DNA of 64,000 nucleotides from Gammaproteobacteria bacterium. Its GTDB lineage: Bacteria; Pseudomonadota; Gammaproteobacteria; UBA6429; Thiohalophilaceae. Positions within the stretch are counted from its first letter, which is position 1. The number at the start of each line of letters is the position of its first letter. The position numbers and the translations under genes are program-made. This document shows, piece by piece, positions 16,733 to 26,078 of the stretch. The notes beneath the pieces were generated by a model, which had not been told where the DNA came from, did no database searches, and worked only from the letters and a program-made list of their open reading frames with translations. The DNA is taken from the NCBI GenBank assembly GCA_024275115.1, contig JAJRZT010000021.1, positions 1-64,000 on the forward strand. Direction: 5' to 3'.

Positions 16733-17977
16733 TTGGACAAACAAGACGAAACTAAAAAAGAAGCCCCGCCACACAAAGCAAAAAAGCGAAAAAAACCCGG
16801 CTTCTCTTTTTTAAGCTTAAACCTACTTTTATCGGTTGCGATTATTGTCGCAGTCGGTTTTATTAGCTATATCGGCTGGGAAAAAACCAACCGGCAGCAA
16901 TCAATTATTGCAGCGCAACAACAGCAGCTTGAACAAATACGCCAACAGCAAACACAAATCGATAAACAGGTACAGAAGCAACTGCAACAAAATACCCTCA
17001 CTCAAAATCAAGAGCTCAATACCCTAAAGGAAACCATTACTGCCTTTTTAAAGCAGAACCAGCATAGCCGGCGCGACTGGTTAATCGCTGAGGCCGAATA
17101 CCTTATCAAACTTGCTAACCACCGTTTAGTTCTGGTGCGTGATGTTGCCACCAGTATTCATGCATTACGTGCAGCAGACGACCGACTGCGTGAAGTGGGT
17201 AATCCACGCTTTATTCCATTACGTCAGGCGTTGGCTTTTGATATACAACAATTAAATAGTACGCCCAGTATTGATATTGTTGGCCTCTCACTCAAATTAA
17301 ATACCCTACAAAAGCAAATCGAAGCCTTGCCTTTAAAAACACCCGACCCAAAAACTATCGAGAAAAAAAATCAGCAGGAAACACAGTTAAGCCAGGCCGA
17401 TGGCTGGAAAAAAATACCGGTCGCTATCTGGCAAGACCTGCTAAAACTATTTCAGATCCAACGGCATGATGAACGCATTCAACCTTTGCTCTCACCCGAA
17501 CATCGCTTCTTCCTTGTACAAAATTTAAAGTTGCAACTGGAACAAGCTCGCCTGGCCTTACTTAATAACCAGCCTATTATTTATAAAGACCGTATTCAAC
17601 AAGCACAACAATGGATTAAGCGTTATTTTAATAACCAAAATTCACTGTCAGAATCGATTAATAAAAATTTAGCCGAACTGGCACAGGCTAAACTAAATGT
17701 TACTTTACCGGATATTTCTAGCAGCCTGACTAAATTGCAACTGCTTAACTCAAATAATGCTAAACCAGCTAAAATAAAGCCAGGCGTTAAGAAATCTATA
17801 CCGAAAAATAACATCCAGAAAAAGAAACCAGTAAAGCACAAGCCGCAGAAAAAAGAATCCGCAAATAAAAAACCCACTGAAAAGAATAAACCATCAGTCG
17901 GTAAACCTGAAAAAGCAGACAAGACAACACCACCCATTAAGCCAGCACCTAAAGAAAATAACGGCGCTACTATTTAA
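16733..17977 (+). CDS. hemX: HemX, uroporphyrinogen-III C-methyltransferase-like membrane protein
   Basis: HemX is an inner-membrane protein of the haem operon whose biochemical role is unproven despite its traditional methyltransferase name. A basic N-terminus is followed by one membrane segment (about 24-45, FLSLNLLLSVAIIVAVGFISYIGW), then a Gln-rich coiled coil (55-95) and the conserved periplasmic HemX domain with AEAEYLIKLANHRLVLVRD. The tail from about 345 is a Lys/Pro-rich low-complexity stretch. Translation starts at TTG 16733, with AGGA eight bases upstream. Confidence 0.9.
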   Translation: MDKQDETKKEAPPHKAKKRKKPGFSFLSLNLLLSVAIIVAVGFISYIGWEKTNRQQSIIAAQQQQLEQIRQQQTQIDKQVQKQLQQNTLTQNQELNTLKETITAFLKQNQHSRRDWLIAEAEYLIKLANHRLVLVRDVATSIHALRAADDRLREVGNPRFIPLRQALAFDIQQLNSTPSIDIVGLSLKLNTLQKQIEALPLKTPDPKTIEKKNQQETQLSQADGWKKIPVAIWQDLLKLFQIQRHDERIQPLLSPEHRFFLVQNLKLQLEQARLALLNNQPIIYKDRIQQAQQWIKRYFNNQNSLSESINKNLAELAQAKLNVTLPDISSSLTKLQLLNSNNAKPAKIKPGVKKSIPKNNIQKKKPVKHKPQKKESANKKPTEKNKPSVGKPEKADKTTPPIKPAPKENNGATI

Positions 17978-17979
17978 TT

Positions 17980-19200
17980 ATGAAAACACTTTTTACTTTT
18001 TTAATTATTCTTATTCTTGCCGCCATACTGGGTATTATTGCCTACCAGGATAATGGCTATGTTTTAATTGGCCGCGGCCACACCACGGTTGAAATGTCAC
18101 TGGCACTGTTTATTGTTTTACAAATCAGTTTATATTTATTAATTGCCTTTATTTTACGCAGCATAAAACAAACATGGTCCTTACCGGATGTCATTAAACA
18201 ACATCGCCGCCGCTCAAAAAAAGTAAAAGCGCATAAAACATCCAGACAGGGGCTAATCGCTCTGGCGCAGGGGCAATGGAAAAAAGCTGAAAAAGCCTTA
18301 ATCAAAAATATTGATAACACAGAAACACCGCTACTGAATTATTTATCAGCGGCTCGCGCAGCACAAAAATTAAATGAACCCGAACGCCGAGACCATTATC
18401 TTTCAATGGCGCATAAAAGCATGCCCGATGCAGATTTTGCGGTGGAACTGACTCAGGCAGAATTGCAGTTAGCCCACGGGCAACTCGAACAGTCGCTCGC
18501 CACACTGGTGCATTTACGATCCATTTCGCCTAAACACAGCCATGTATTGAATCTGCTGGCACAACTCTACGAAAAATTAAATAGCTGGCAGGAATTAAAA
18601 GATTTATTAACTGATCTTAAAAAGTATAAAGTGGTTAGTCAGACAGAGCTGTATCGTCTGCAAAAAATTGTTTTTCAGGAATTATTAAAAAAGGCAGCCG
18701 AGGTCGCAAAAATAAATAACAACCCTGAGCATTTTATTTCAACATGGCAATCCTTGCCAAAAGAACTTAAAAATGATGCCGATCTTATTTTAGATTACAG
18801 CCAGCAACTTATTCAGTTAAAGCAAGATGATATTGCCGAACCATTGCTACGAACGGCAATAAAACATCAATGGCTAACAGCCTTTGTCTACTTGTATGGC
18901 CTTGCAAAAGCAACCCAGAGCCAACAGCAACTCGACTTTGCTGAAAGCCTTACCAAACAGCACGGACAAAATCCGGTACTGTTACTAACGCTGGGGCGCT
19001 TATGTTTAACACAGAAATTATGGGGTAAAGCACAAGCCTACTTTGAAGCTAGCCTTGGCATTACCCCTATGCCAGAAACCTATAAAGATCTGGGAACGCT
19101 AATGGAGCAACTTGGTGAGTTTGAAAAAGCGAGTGATTATTTCAAGCAAGGCTTGCTGCTGTCTGAACGCTGTTTTTCTTATCAGAACTTGCCTGTATAA
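17980..19200 (+). CDS. hemY: HemY, TPR membrane protein of the haem operon
   Basis: Gammaproteobacterial HemY is a tetratricopeptide protein anchored in the inner membrane and is distinct from Bacillus protoporphyrinogen oxidase. Two N-terminal membrane segments (4-22 and 40-62) contain the family's NGYVLIGRGHTTVEMSL region, and helical repeats fill residues 85-400, including the HemY_N motif RQGLIALAQGQWKKAEKAL. It starts two bases after the hemX stop, indicating coupled translation. It ends 15 bases from the convergent SulP gene with no visible terminator between them. Confidence 0.92.
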   Translation: MKTLFTFLIILILAAILGIIAYQDNGYVLIGRGHTTVEMSLALFIVLQISLYLLIAFILRSIKQTWSLPDVIKQHRRRSKKVKAHKTSRQGLIALAQGQWKKAEKALIKNIDNTETPLLNYLSAARAAQKLNEPERRDHYLSMAHKSMPDADFAVELTQAELQLAHGQLEQSLATLVHLRSISPKHSHVLNLLAQLYEKLNSWQELKDLLTDLKKYKVVSQTELYRLQKIVFQELLKKAAEVAKINNNPEHFISTWQSLPKELKNDADLILDYSQQLIQLKQDDIAEPLLRTAIKHQWLTAFVYLYGLAKATQSQQQLDFAESLTKQHGQNPVLLLTLGRLCLTQKLWGKAQAYFEASLGITPMPETYKDLGTLMEQLGEFEKASDYFKQGLLLSERCFSYQNLPV

Positions 19201-19214
19201 AAACTTTTCGTAAT

Positions 19215-20957
19215 CTAATTGCATTCCCGAAAAGCAAGCTGCTGACAAGTCTGACAAATATCCCGATCTAAAATATGATAAATCGCACTGATTGCTTCTT
19301 TTTTCGAGTCAAAGAAATGATGGTTTCCAATATGGCTAATAAAACACGTTCTTGCTGCAAACTCATAAACTTCCCCATTTAAATCACAGAAGTATAAACC
19401 ACCACCGAGTTTCTTTAATCGTCGATGCTCCTGTACCAGCATTTCAGCACCGCTTAAATCAAGAAAGTTCATCCTTGATCCTATAATAAGAATCGTATAA
19501 ATCCGTTCATTTTCAGAAATTTTGTGAATTCTATTTTGAATATGATTGAGTGAACCAAAATAAACCGACATGTCCACACGAATAATTTTTAGTTGCGGAC
19601 ACTGTTTAACCGGCTTCTTCTGGATATTCACCAACGTACGTTTGTTTTCGACTTCGTCAAAATCAATGCCAAGTGTTGGAATATTTGGAGTTGATGTTTT
19701 TGCCAAAAATAAAACCAACGATAGCAGTACACCCATATAAATCGCAAATTCCAGATCAAGGAACAGGGTTGCAAGGAAGGTGGTAATTAAAATTGAAGAC
19801 TCAGACTTGCTGTTTTTTAGAATTAACCGAATATGTTTAAATTCAATTAAGTTATAAGCAACAATTAAAATAACTCCCCCCATTGCGGCAACCGGCAAAT
19901 AGGCAGTTAAAGGTGCGATAAGCACAACAATCAGCATCAACATAACCGCAGCAAAAATAGCCGACATAGGCGTTTTTGCGCCCGCCGTATAGTTAATACC
20001 AGAACGGGTAAACGAGCCTGAACCCGCGTAGCTGGAGAAAAAACTGCCCACAATATTGGATAGCCCCTGACCCACAAATTCCTGGTTGGAATCGATACGC
20101 TGATTTGATTTTGCCGCCACCGCGCGGCTAATGGACACCGCTTCAATTAAACCCAGCAAAGCAACAGCAAAAGCCCCCGGAGCAAGCTGCTTGATTGTTG
20201 CGAAAGAAAAGTCAGGCATTGACAGTGGCGGAAGATGCGCCGGAATCTCACCCACCAACATAATACCCGTTTCCTGCGTATTAAACATCAGTGCTAAAAA
20301 GCTACCCGCAACCAGCGCAATTAAAAGATTGGGCAAGCGCGGTAAATAACGTTTCATCATTAACGCAACAATAAGTGTAGCCGTCGCAATAAAAAAAACA
20401 TACTCATTGATGCTGCCCAATTGCGAGAAAACATCACCCCAGGTATGAATAAACGACTCGCCACGCGGCACTTCAACACCCAGCACATGCTTAATCTGGC
20501 TGGTCACAATTAAAAGTGCCGCACCTGCAGTAAAACCAATAATGACGGTATGCGAAACAAAATTAACCAGGCTCCCCAGACGTGCAAGGCCAAAACCCAG
20601 TTGATACACACCGGCCAAAAAAGTAACCGTCAGCACCAGCGAAATAAATTCAGGTGAGCCGGGTTCAGCATGCTGACTAACCGTCGTAAACAATACAATG
20701 GAAATAGCCGTGGTGGGACCAGAAATCAAATGCCGTGATGAACCAAACAAGGCAGCAACAATCGGTGTAATCATCGCCGTGTATAAACCATATTCCGGGG
20801 GCAAACCCGCAATGGCAGCAAACGCCACACCCTGTGGCAACACGATAACCGCACCGGTAAAACCGGCAATTAAATCGGCTTTTATCGTGTCTTTAGTGAC
20901 TAAGCGGAACCAGCTTAAAAAGGGAAAAAACCTTGCCAGCAACATGCTATACCTCAT
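19215..20957 (-). CDS. SulP-family anion transporter with STAS domain
   Basis: An inner-membrane SulP (SLC26-like) carrier of 580 residues. The transport domain (20-410) contains the family segment LPQGVAFAAIAGLPPEYGLYTAMI and multiple hydrophobic helices. A cytoplasmic STAS domain follows (about 440-555, IRVDMSVYFGSLNHIQNRI, FLDLSGAEMLVQEHRRLKK). The last residues, CQTCQQLAFREC, carry three cysteines in an unusual tail. Substrates in this family include sulfate and bicarbonate; either is plausible in a sulfur oxidiser and sequence does not decide. It is divergent from a LysR gene that may regulate it. Confidence 0.9.
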   Translation of the reverse strand: MRYSMLLARFFPFLSWFRLVTKDTIKADLIAGFTGAVIVLPQGVAFAAIAGLPPEYGLYTAMITPIVAALFGSSRHLISGPTTAISIVLFTTVSQHAEPGSPEFISLVLTVTFLAGVYQLGFGLARLGSLVNFVSHTVIIGFTAGAALLIVTSQIKHVLGVEVPRGESFIHTWGDVFSQLGSINEYVFFIATATLIVALMMKRYLPRLPNLLIALVAGSFLALMFNTQETGIMLVGEIPAHLPPLSMPDFSFATIKQLAPGAFAVALLGLIEAVSISRAVAAKSNQRIDSNQEFVGQGLSNIVGSFFSSYAGSGSFTRSGINYTAGAKTPMSAIFAAVMLMLIVVLIAPLTAYLPVAAMGGVILIVAYNLIEFKHIRLILKNSKSESSILITTFLATLFLDLEFAIYMGVLLSLVLFLAKTSTPNIPTLGIDFDEVENKRTLVNIQKKPVKQCPQLKIIRVDMSVYFGSLNHIQNRIHKISENERIYTILIIGSRMNFLDLSGAEMLVQEHRRLKKLGGGLYFCDLNGEVYEFAARTCFISHIGNHHFFDSKKEAISAIYHILDRDICQTCQQLAFRECN

Positions 20958-21123
20958 GCGTTAATTTAAAAATAGCAGCAATAGAAAACCATTCACTCCA
21001 ACCGCAGCAAAATAGACACAAGATAATTCCTAATAAGAATATCTATAACATCTAATACATACTAGAATAAATAGCAGAAAAATATCGAATATTTCATAAG
21101 GCTAATGAAACAGGGATAATATC

Positions 21124-21138
21124 GTGTACATTATACAC
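21124..21138. promoter_or_regulatory. Inverted repeat gtgta-catta-tacac in the sulP/lysR region
   Basis: A 5-bp inverted repeat separated by five bases lies between the divergent SulP and LysR genes and just upstream of the probable LysR promoter. LysR regulators often bind such dyads in shared intergenic DNA, so it is a candidate operator only. Confidence 0.4.
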
Positions 21139-21146
21139 TTTTCCAC

Positions 21147-21174
21147 TTGACTGACAATTGAATATCATTACACT
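21147..21174 (+). promoter_or_regulatory. Probable sigma70 promoter of the LysR gene
   Basis: TTGACT at 21147-21152 and TACACT at 21169-21174, spaced by 16 bases, end 11 bases before the ATG at 21186. The short leader leaves little room for a ribosome-binding site, so this is only a candidate. Confidence 0.4.
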
Positions 21175-21185
21175 AACATTCCTTT

Positions 21186-22088
21186 ATGGAATATAAAAAA
21201 CTACCGGATCTCTCTGGCCTGGCAGCGCTTCGTGCCGTTGTTGAGCATGGAGGTGTCTCTAGTGCCGCCGCCATTTTATCTATTGGTCAACCTGCCGTTA
21301 CCAAACGCTTGCGTGCGCTCGATGCCTGTTATGGTGCCACCTTGATGGAGCGCGTTGCAGGACGCCTGCGATTAACCACACCCGGTGAAAAAGTCTATAC
21401 CTTCGCGGTGCAAACTCTGGATCGCAATACCCTGCTCACAGAAGATTTGCAAAGCCTGGCGGACGGCACAAATTTACTCCGTCTGGAAGCAACCTATTCC
21501 ATTGGTGACCATTTTTTACCAAAGCTGCTGGTACAATTCAGCGAGCGCCTACCGCAGTACAAAATCAACAACCGACTTGGCTACTCAAAGGGCATCCAGA
21601 CCCGTCTGGTAACCGGCCTTGCCGATTTAGCCATTATGGAAAACGCACCCGACCATCCTGATATATTAGTACAAAAATGGCTCGAAGATGAATTATGGCT
21701 CACCGTTGGCCCACGCCACCCATTAGCGCACGCCAATATAAAAACCATCGAAATACAGCAACTCGAACAATTTAGCTATGTGCTGCGCGAACGTCAGGCG
21801 GCAGTGCGTAAAACCACCGATGAGGCATTGCAAAATATCGGCATTACCAATCTCAACATTAAAATGGAAGTGGGCTCGACGGATGCCATCGTTGAAATAT
21901 TACTCCGCGGAAGCCATGCCAGTTTTTTACCCCGTTTTATCGTTGAAAAATATGTTGCCAAAGCCGAGCTTTTCCACATTCGGGTAAACAATCTCAATAT
22001 CAAACGCACCCTGTGGATAGCACGTAACCGTGCCAGCCTGGATCACCATGTTGCTGAAAGCTTTATTCGCTTATTACGGGAATACTAG
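21186..22088 (+). CDS. LysR-family transcriptional regulator
   Basis: The 300-residue protein has an N-terminal winged helix-turn-helix (about 8-68, LAALRAVVEHGGVSSAAAILSIGQPAVTKRLRALDA) and a LysR substrate-binding domain from about 95 onward. The helix-turn-helix diverges slightly from the usual S.aA...sqpavS pattern, with TK in place of SR. The effector is unknown. It is divergent from the SulP transporter across 228 bases, the classical arrangement for a LysR regulator and its target, so control of anion uptake is the likely role. ubiB follows on the same strand after 120 bases. Confidence 0.9.
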   Translation: MEYKKLPDLSGLAALRAVVEHGGVSSAAAILSIGQPAVTKRLRALDACYGATLMERVAGRLRLTTPGEKVYTFAVQTLDRNTLLTEDLQSLADGTNLLRLEATYSIGDHFLPKLLVQFSERLPQYKINNRLGYSKGIQTRLVTGLADLAIMENAPDHPDILVQKWLEDELWLTVGPRHPLAHANIKTIEIQQLEQFSYVLRERQAAVRKTTDEALQNIGITNLNIKMEVGSTDAIVEILLRGSHASFLPRFIVEKYVAKAELFHIRVNNLNIKRTLWIARNRASLDHHVAESFIRLLREY

Positions 22089-22208
22089 CTAAAATTAGGC
22101 GGCATACTTGTCCATCGCCATAAAACACACTAAACACTGGCCTTTTGATACAGAAAAGCTTTACAATTCAAGCACGTATCTTCCTGGTATCCCTGGCAAA
22201 ATAATTGA

Positions 22209-23906
22209 ATGTATTTACAAAAAACACAACGCCTCATCACCATTAGCTGGGTTTTAATGCGCCACGGTCTGGATGATTTAATCCTTGCCACCCACCTTTT
22301 CCGACCACTGCGTTTTTTACGGTGGATGCTACCCTGGCTCTGGCTGCAACGCCCTGAAGCTACGCGTGGCTTGCGCATCCGCCGCGCACTGGAAGACTTA
22401 GGCCCCATTTTTGTTAAGTTCGGGCAAATATTATCAACGCGCAAGGATCTGCTACCTGAAGACATTGCAGTTGAACTGGCCAAACTACAAGATCAGGTGC
22501 CACCCTTCGCTGATAGTATTGCGCTGGCTATTTTAAAAAAAACCTATCAGCGATCACCGAATGACGTTTTTGCAGAATTCAGCCCCACCCCTTTTGCCTC
22601 GGCTTCCATTGCGCAAGTCCATGCTGCAAAACTCCACAGTGGTGAAGATGTGGTGGTTAAAATTTTACGCCCCGATATTATGCCGCTCATTAAACGTGAT
22701 GTGGCCATTCTTTACAGTATTGCCAGAAAAGTAGAACGCTACTGGTCACTCGGTAAAAAGTTACGCCCGATTGAAATTGTGGCTGAATATGAAAAAACCA
22801 TACTCAACGAGCTTAACTTAATGCGTGAAGCCGCCAACGCAACCCAGTTAAGAAGTAACTTTAAAGATTCCAGCCTGCTATACATTCCTGAAATACACTG
22901 GGACTATACTCGCCAGAACGTAATGGTGATGGAGCGTATCCATGGTATTCCTGTTTCGCATACCGACACACTAAAACAACATGATATTGACTTTAAGCAA
23001 CTCGCTGAACACGGTGTCGAAATTTTCTTTACCCAGGTTTTTCGTGACAGTTTCTTTCACGCCGATATGCACCCGGGGAATATTTTTGTTGCCAAAGAAA
23101 ATAAACCCAGCAAAGATCAGCAAACACCTGCACAAATTAAAGGCCAGTATATTGCGGTTGATTTTGGCATTATGGGAACCCTCACCAAAAATGACCAACG
23201 CTATCTGGCCGAAAACTTTTTAGCTTTTTTCAATCACGATTATCGACGCGTTGCAGAATTGCATATTAACTCCGGCTGGGTCGGGCATGATACACACATT
23301 GAAGAATTTGAAGCCGCTATTCGTACGGTGTGTGAACCTATTTTTAATAAGCCATTAAAAGAAATATCGTTTGCACAGGTTTTGCTTGGCTTGTTTAATA
23401 CCGCACGTGAATTCGATATTACCGTGCAGCCTCAGCTTATCCTGTTACAAAAAACTTTGTTAAATATAGAAGGCCTGGGGCGGCAACTTTATCCTGATCT
23501 GGATCTTTGGCAAACTGCCAAACCTTTTCTTGAAAAATGGATGCACACCCAAATTGGCCCCAAAGCTATCTTTAAGCAATTTAAAGATAATTTCCCGCTG
23601 TGGTTGGAACAAATGCCACAACTACCCGCTTTAGTGCACGACGTATTAAAGCAGGCAAAAGAAGGCAAGCTCACCACGCAACTTTCAGCGCAACAGATGA
23701 AAGAAATAAAAGAAACTATACAAAAAAATAATCAACGTACTTTTATTGCGATTGTTGGTAGCAGCTTAATTATTGGTGCCAGCGTTATTTTCGCATTAGA
23801 TGGTTACGGTAAACTTATGATTGAAGATATCCCTCTTGCAACATGGTTGTTGGGCGCGCTGGGTATTATTATGTTAATTAATGTCTGGCCTGGTTCAAGT
23901 GACTAA
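22209..23906 (+). CDS. ubiB: UbiB, atypical kinase-like ubiquinone biosynthesis factor
   Basis: UbiB is an ABC1/ADCK-type protein-kinase-like ATPase needed for ubiquinone synthesis and bound to the inner membrane. Diagnostic motifs are the KxGQ segment FVKFGQILSTRKDLLPEDI, the Ala-rich loop PFASASIAQVHAA, the invariant lysine in VVVKILRPDI, the catalytic segment HADMHPGNIF and the DFG-type YIAVDFGIMG. Two C-terminal hydrophobic helices (520-563) anchor it. It is apart from other ubi genes here. Its end overlaps the GIY-YIG gene by 26 bases. Confidence 0.95.
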   Translation: MYLQKTQRLITISWVLMRHGLDDLILATHLFRPLRFLRWMLPWLWLQRPEATRGLRIRRALEDLGPIFVKFGQILSTRKDLLPEDIAVELAKLQDQVPPFADSIALAILKKTYQRSPNDVFAEFSPTPFASASIAQVHAAKLHSGEDVVVKILRPDIMPLIKRDVAILYSIARKVERYWSLGKKLRPIEIVAEYEKTILNELNLMREAANATQLRSNFKDSSLLYIPEIHWDYTRQNVMVMERIHGIPVSHTDTLKQHDIDFKQLAEHGVEIFFTQVFRDSFFHADMHPGNIFVAKENKPSKDQQTPAQIKGQYIAVDFGIMGTLTKNDQRYLAENFLAFFNHDYRRVAELHINSGWVGHDTHIEEFEAAIRTVCEPIFNKPLKEISFAQVLLGLFNTAREFDITVQPQLILLQKTLLNIEGLGRQLYPDLDLWQTAKPFLEKWMHTQIGPKAIFKQFKDNFPLWLEQMPQLPALVHDVLKQAKEGKLTTQLSAQQMKEIKETIQKNNQRTFIAIVGSSLIIGASVIFALDGYGKLMIEDIPLATWLLGALGIIMLINVWPGSSD

Positions 23907-24159
23907 CAAGTCTGCATGGTATGTCTATATTTTAAAGTGTGCCGACAACAGTTTATACACCGGCATAACAACGGATGTTGAACGCCGAATCAACGAACAC
24001 AATCACAATAATAAACTGGCCGCAAAATACACCCGTGTGCGTCGACCTGTAAAAGTCGTTTATCAGGAAAAATTGAACTCTCGCTCGCTTGCAACTAAAC
24101 GTGAAGTGGAGATTAAAAAATTAAAGCGCGGCAACAAAGAAGAGCTCTTTAGTGGATAG
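23881..24159 (+). CDS. GIY-YIG domain protein (UPF0213 / YhbQ type)
   Basis: A small single-domain GIY-YIG nuclease-fold protein of 92 residues. The motif pair appears as WYVYILKCADNSLYTGITTD, with the conserved arginine in VERRINEHN. The tail K.E.EIK.L.R..K is typical of UPF0213. Members such as YhbQ are linked to DNA repair, though their in vivo role is not settled. It begins inside the ubiB 3' end; GTG 23899 is an alternative start. It ends just before a decayed histidine-kinase fragment on the opposite strand. Confidence 0.88.
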   Translation: MSGLVQVTNKSAWYVYILKCADNSLYTGITTDVERRINEHNHNNKLAAKYTRVRRPVKVVYQEKLNSRSLATKREVEIKKLKRGNKEELFSG

Positions 24160-24162
24160 CAA

Positions 24163-24300
24163 TTAGCCGTCCAGAGTAAAAAAGAAAGTTGCACCTTTAT
24201 TAACAGCGGCTTCTGCCCAGATACGGCCATGATGGCGATGAATAAATACGCTGTACCGAGCCCAATACCGGTTCCTTTAAAATATCCCCCATAAATAAAT
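24163..24300 (-). pseudogene. Remnant of a histidine-kinase ATPase domain
   Basis: Minus-strand translation gives the G-box FKGTGIGLG in one frame, VQRI in a second, and IHRHHGRIWAEAAVNKGATFFFTLDG-stop in a third. Together they are the final 45 or so residues of a histidine-kinase HATPase_c domain, broken by at least two small indels. Upstream of about 24300 no more kinase sequence is recognisable. It lies between hemF and the GIY-YIG gene and is clearly a decayed leftover. Confidence 0.8.
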
Positions 24301-24392
24301 GAACAATTTACCTTGCATTATAGTATTAGCTTACAATTATCCTGTCTCGGGGAACATAAATGCCCAACCAAACTCCTTGTAAACGGCCTGAT

Positions 24393-25882
<1,490 letters not shown>

Positions 25883-26078
25883 GGCTTCAATTATGCAAAG
25901 TTCATTTGTACTTTGATATTTTTACCTATCAGGTGCTTTAGCAAAGCGGCGTTAATCAGATGATGTATTTTCACGGTCGGCAGGTTTACTTCCACCATTA
26001 TTGCTATGAATTTTTTTAACATAATTAAAGCCTGTTATATTAACTTAAAAGCGGGTTAGCGCTTAGAAATTGGGTTGC

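Noticed and set aside
25883-26078. A 43-codon minus-strand ORF (MLKKFIAIMVEV...) between tsaC and topA
   Set aside because: It is short, has no recognisable motif and no clear ribosome-binding site, so it was not listed.
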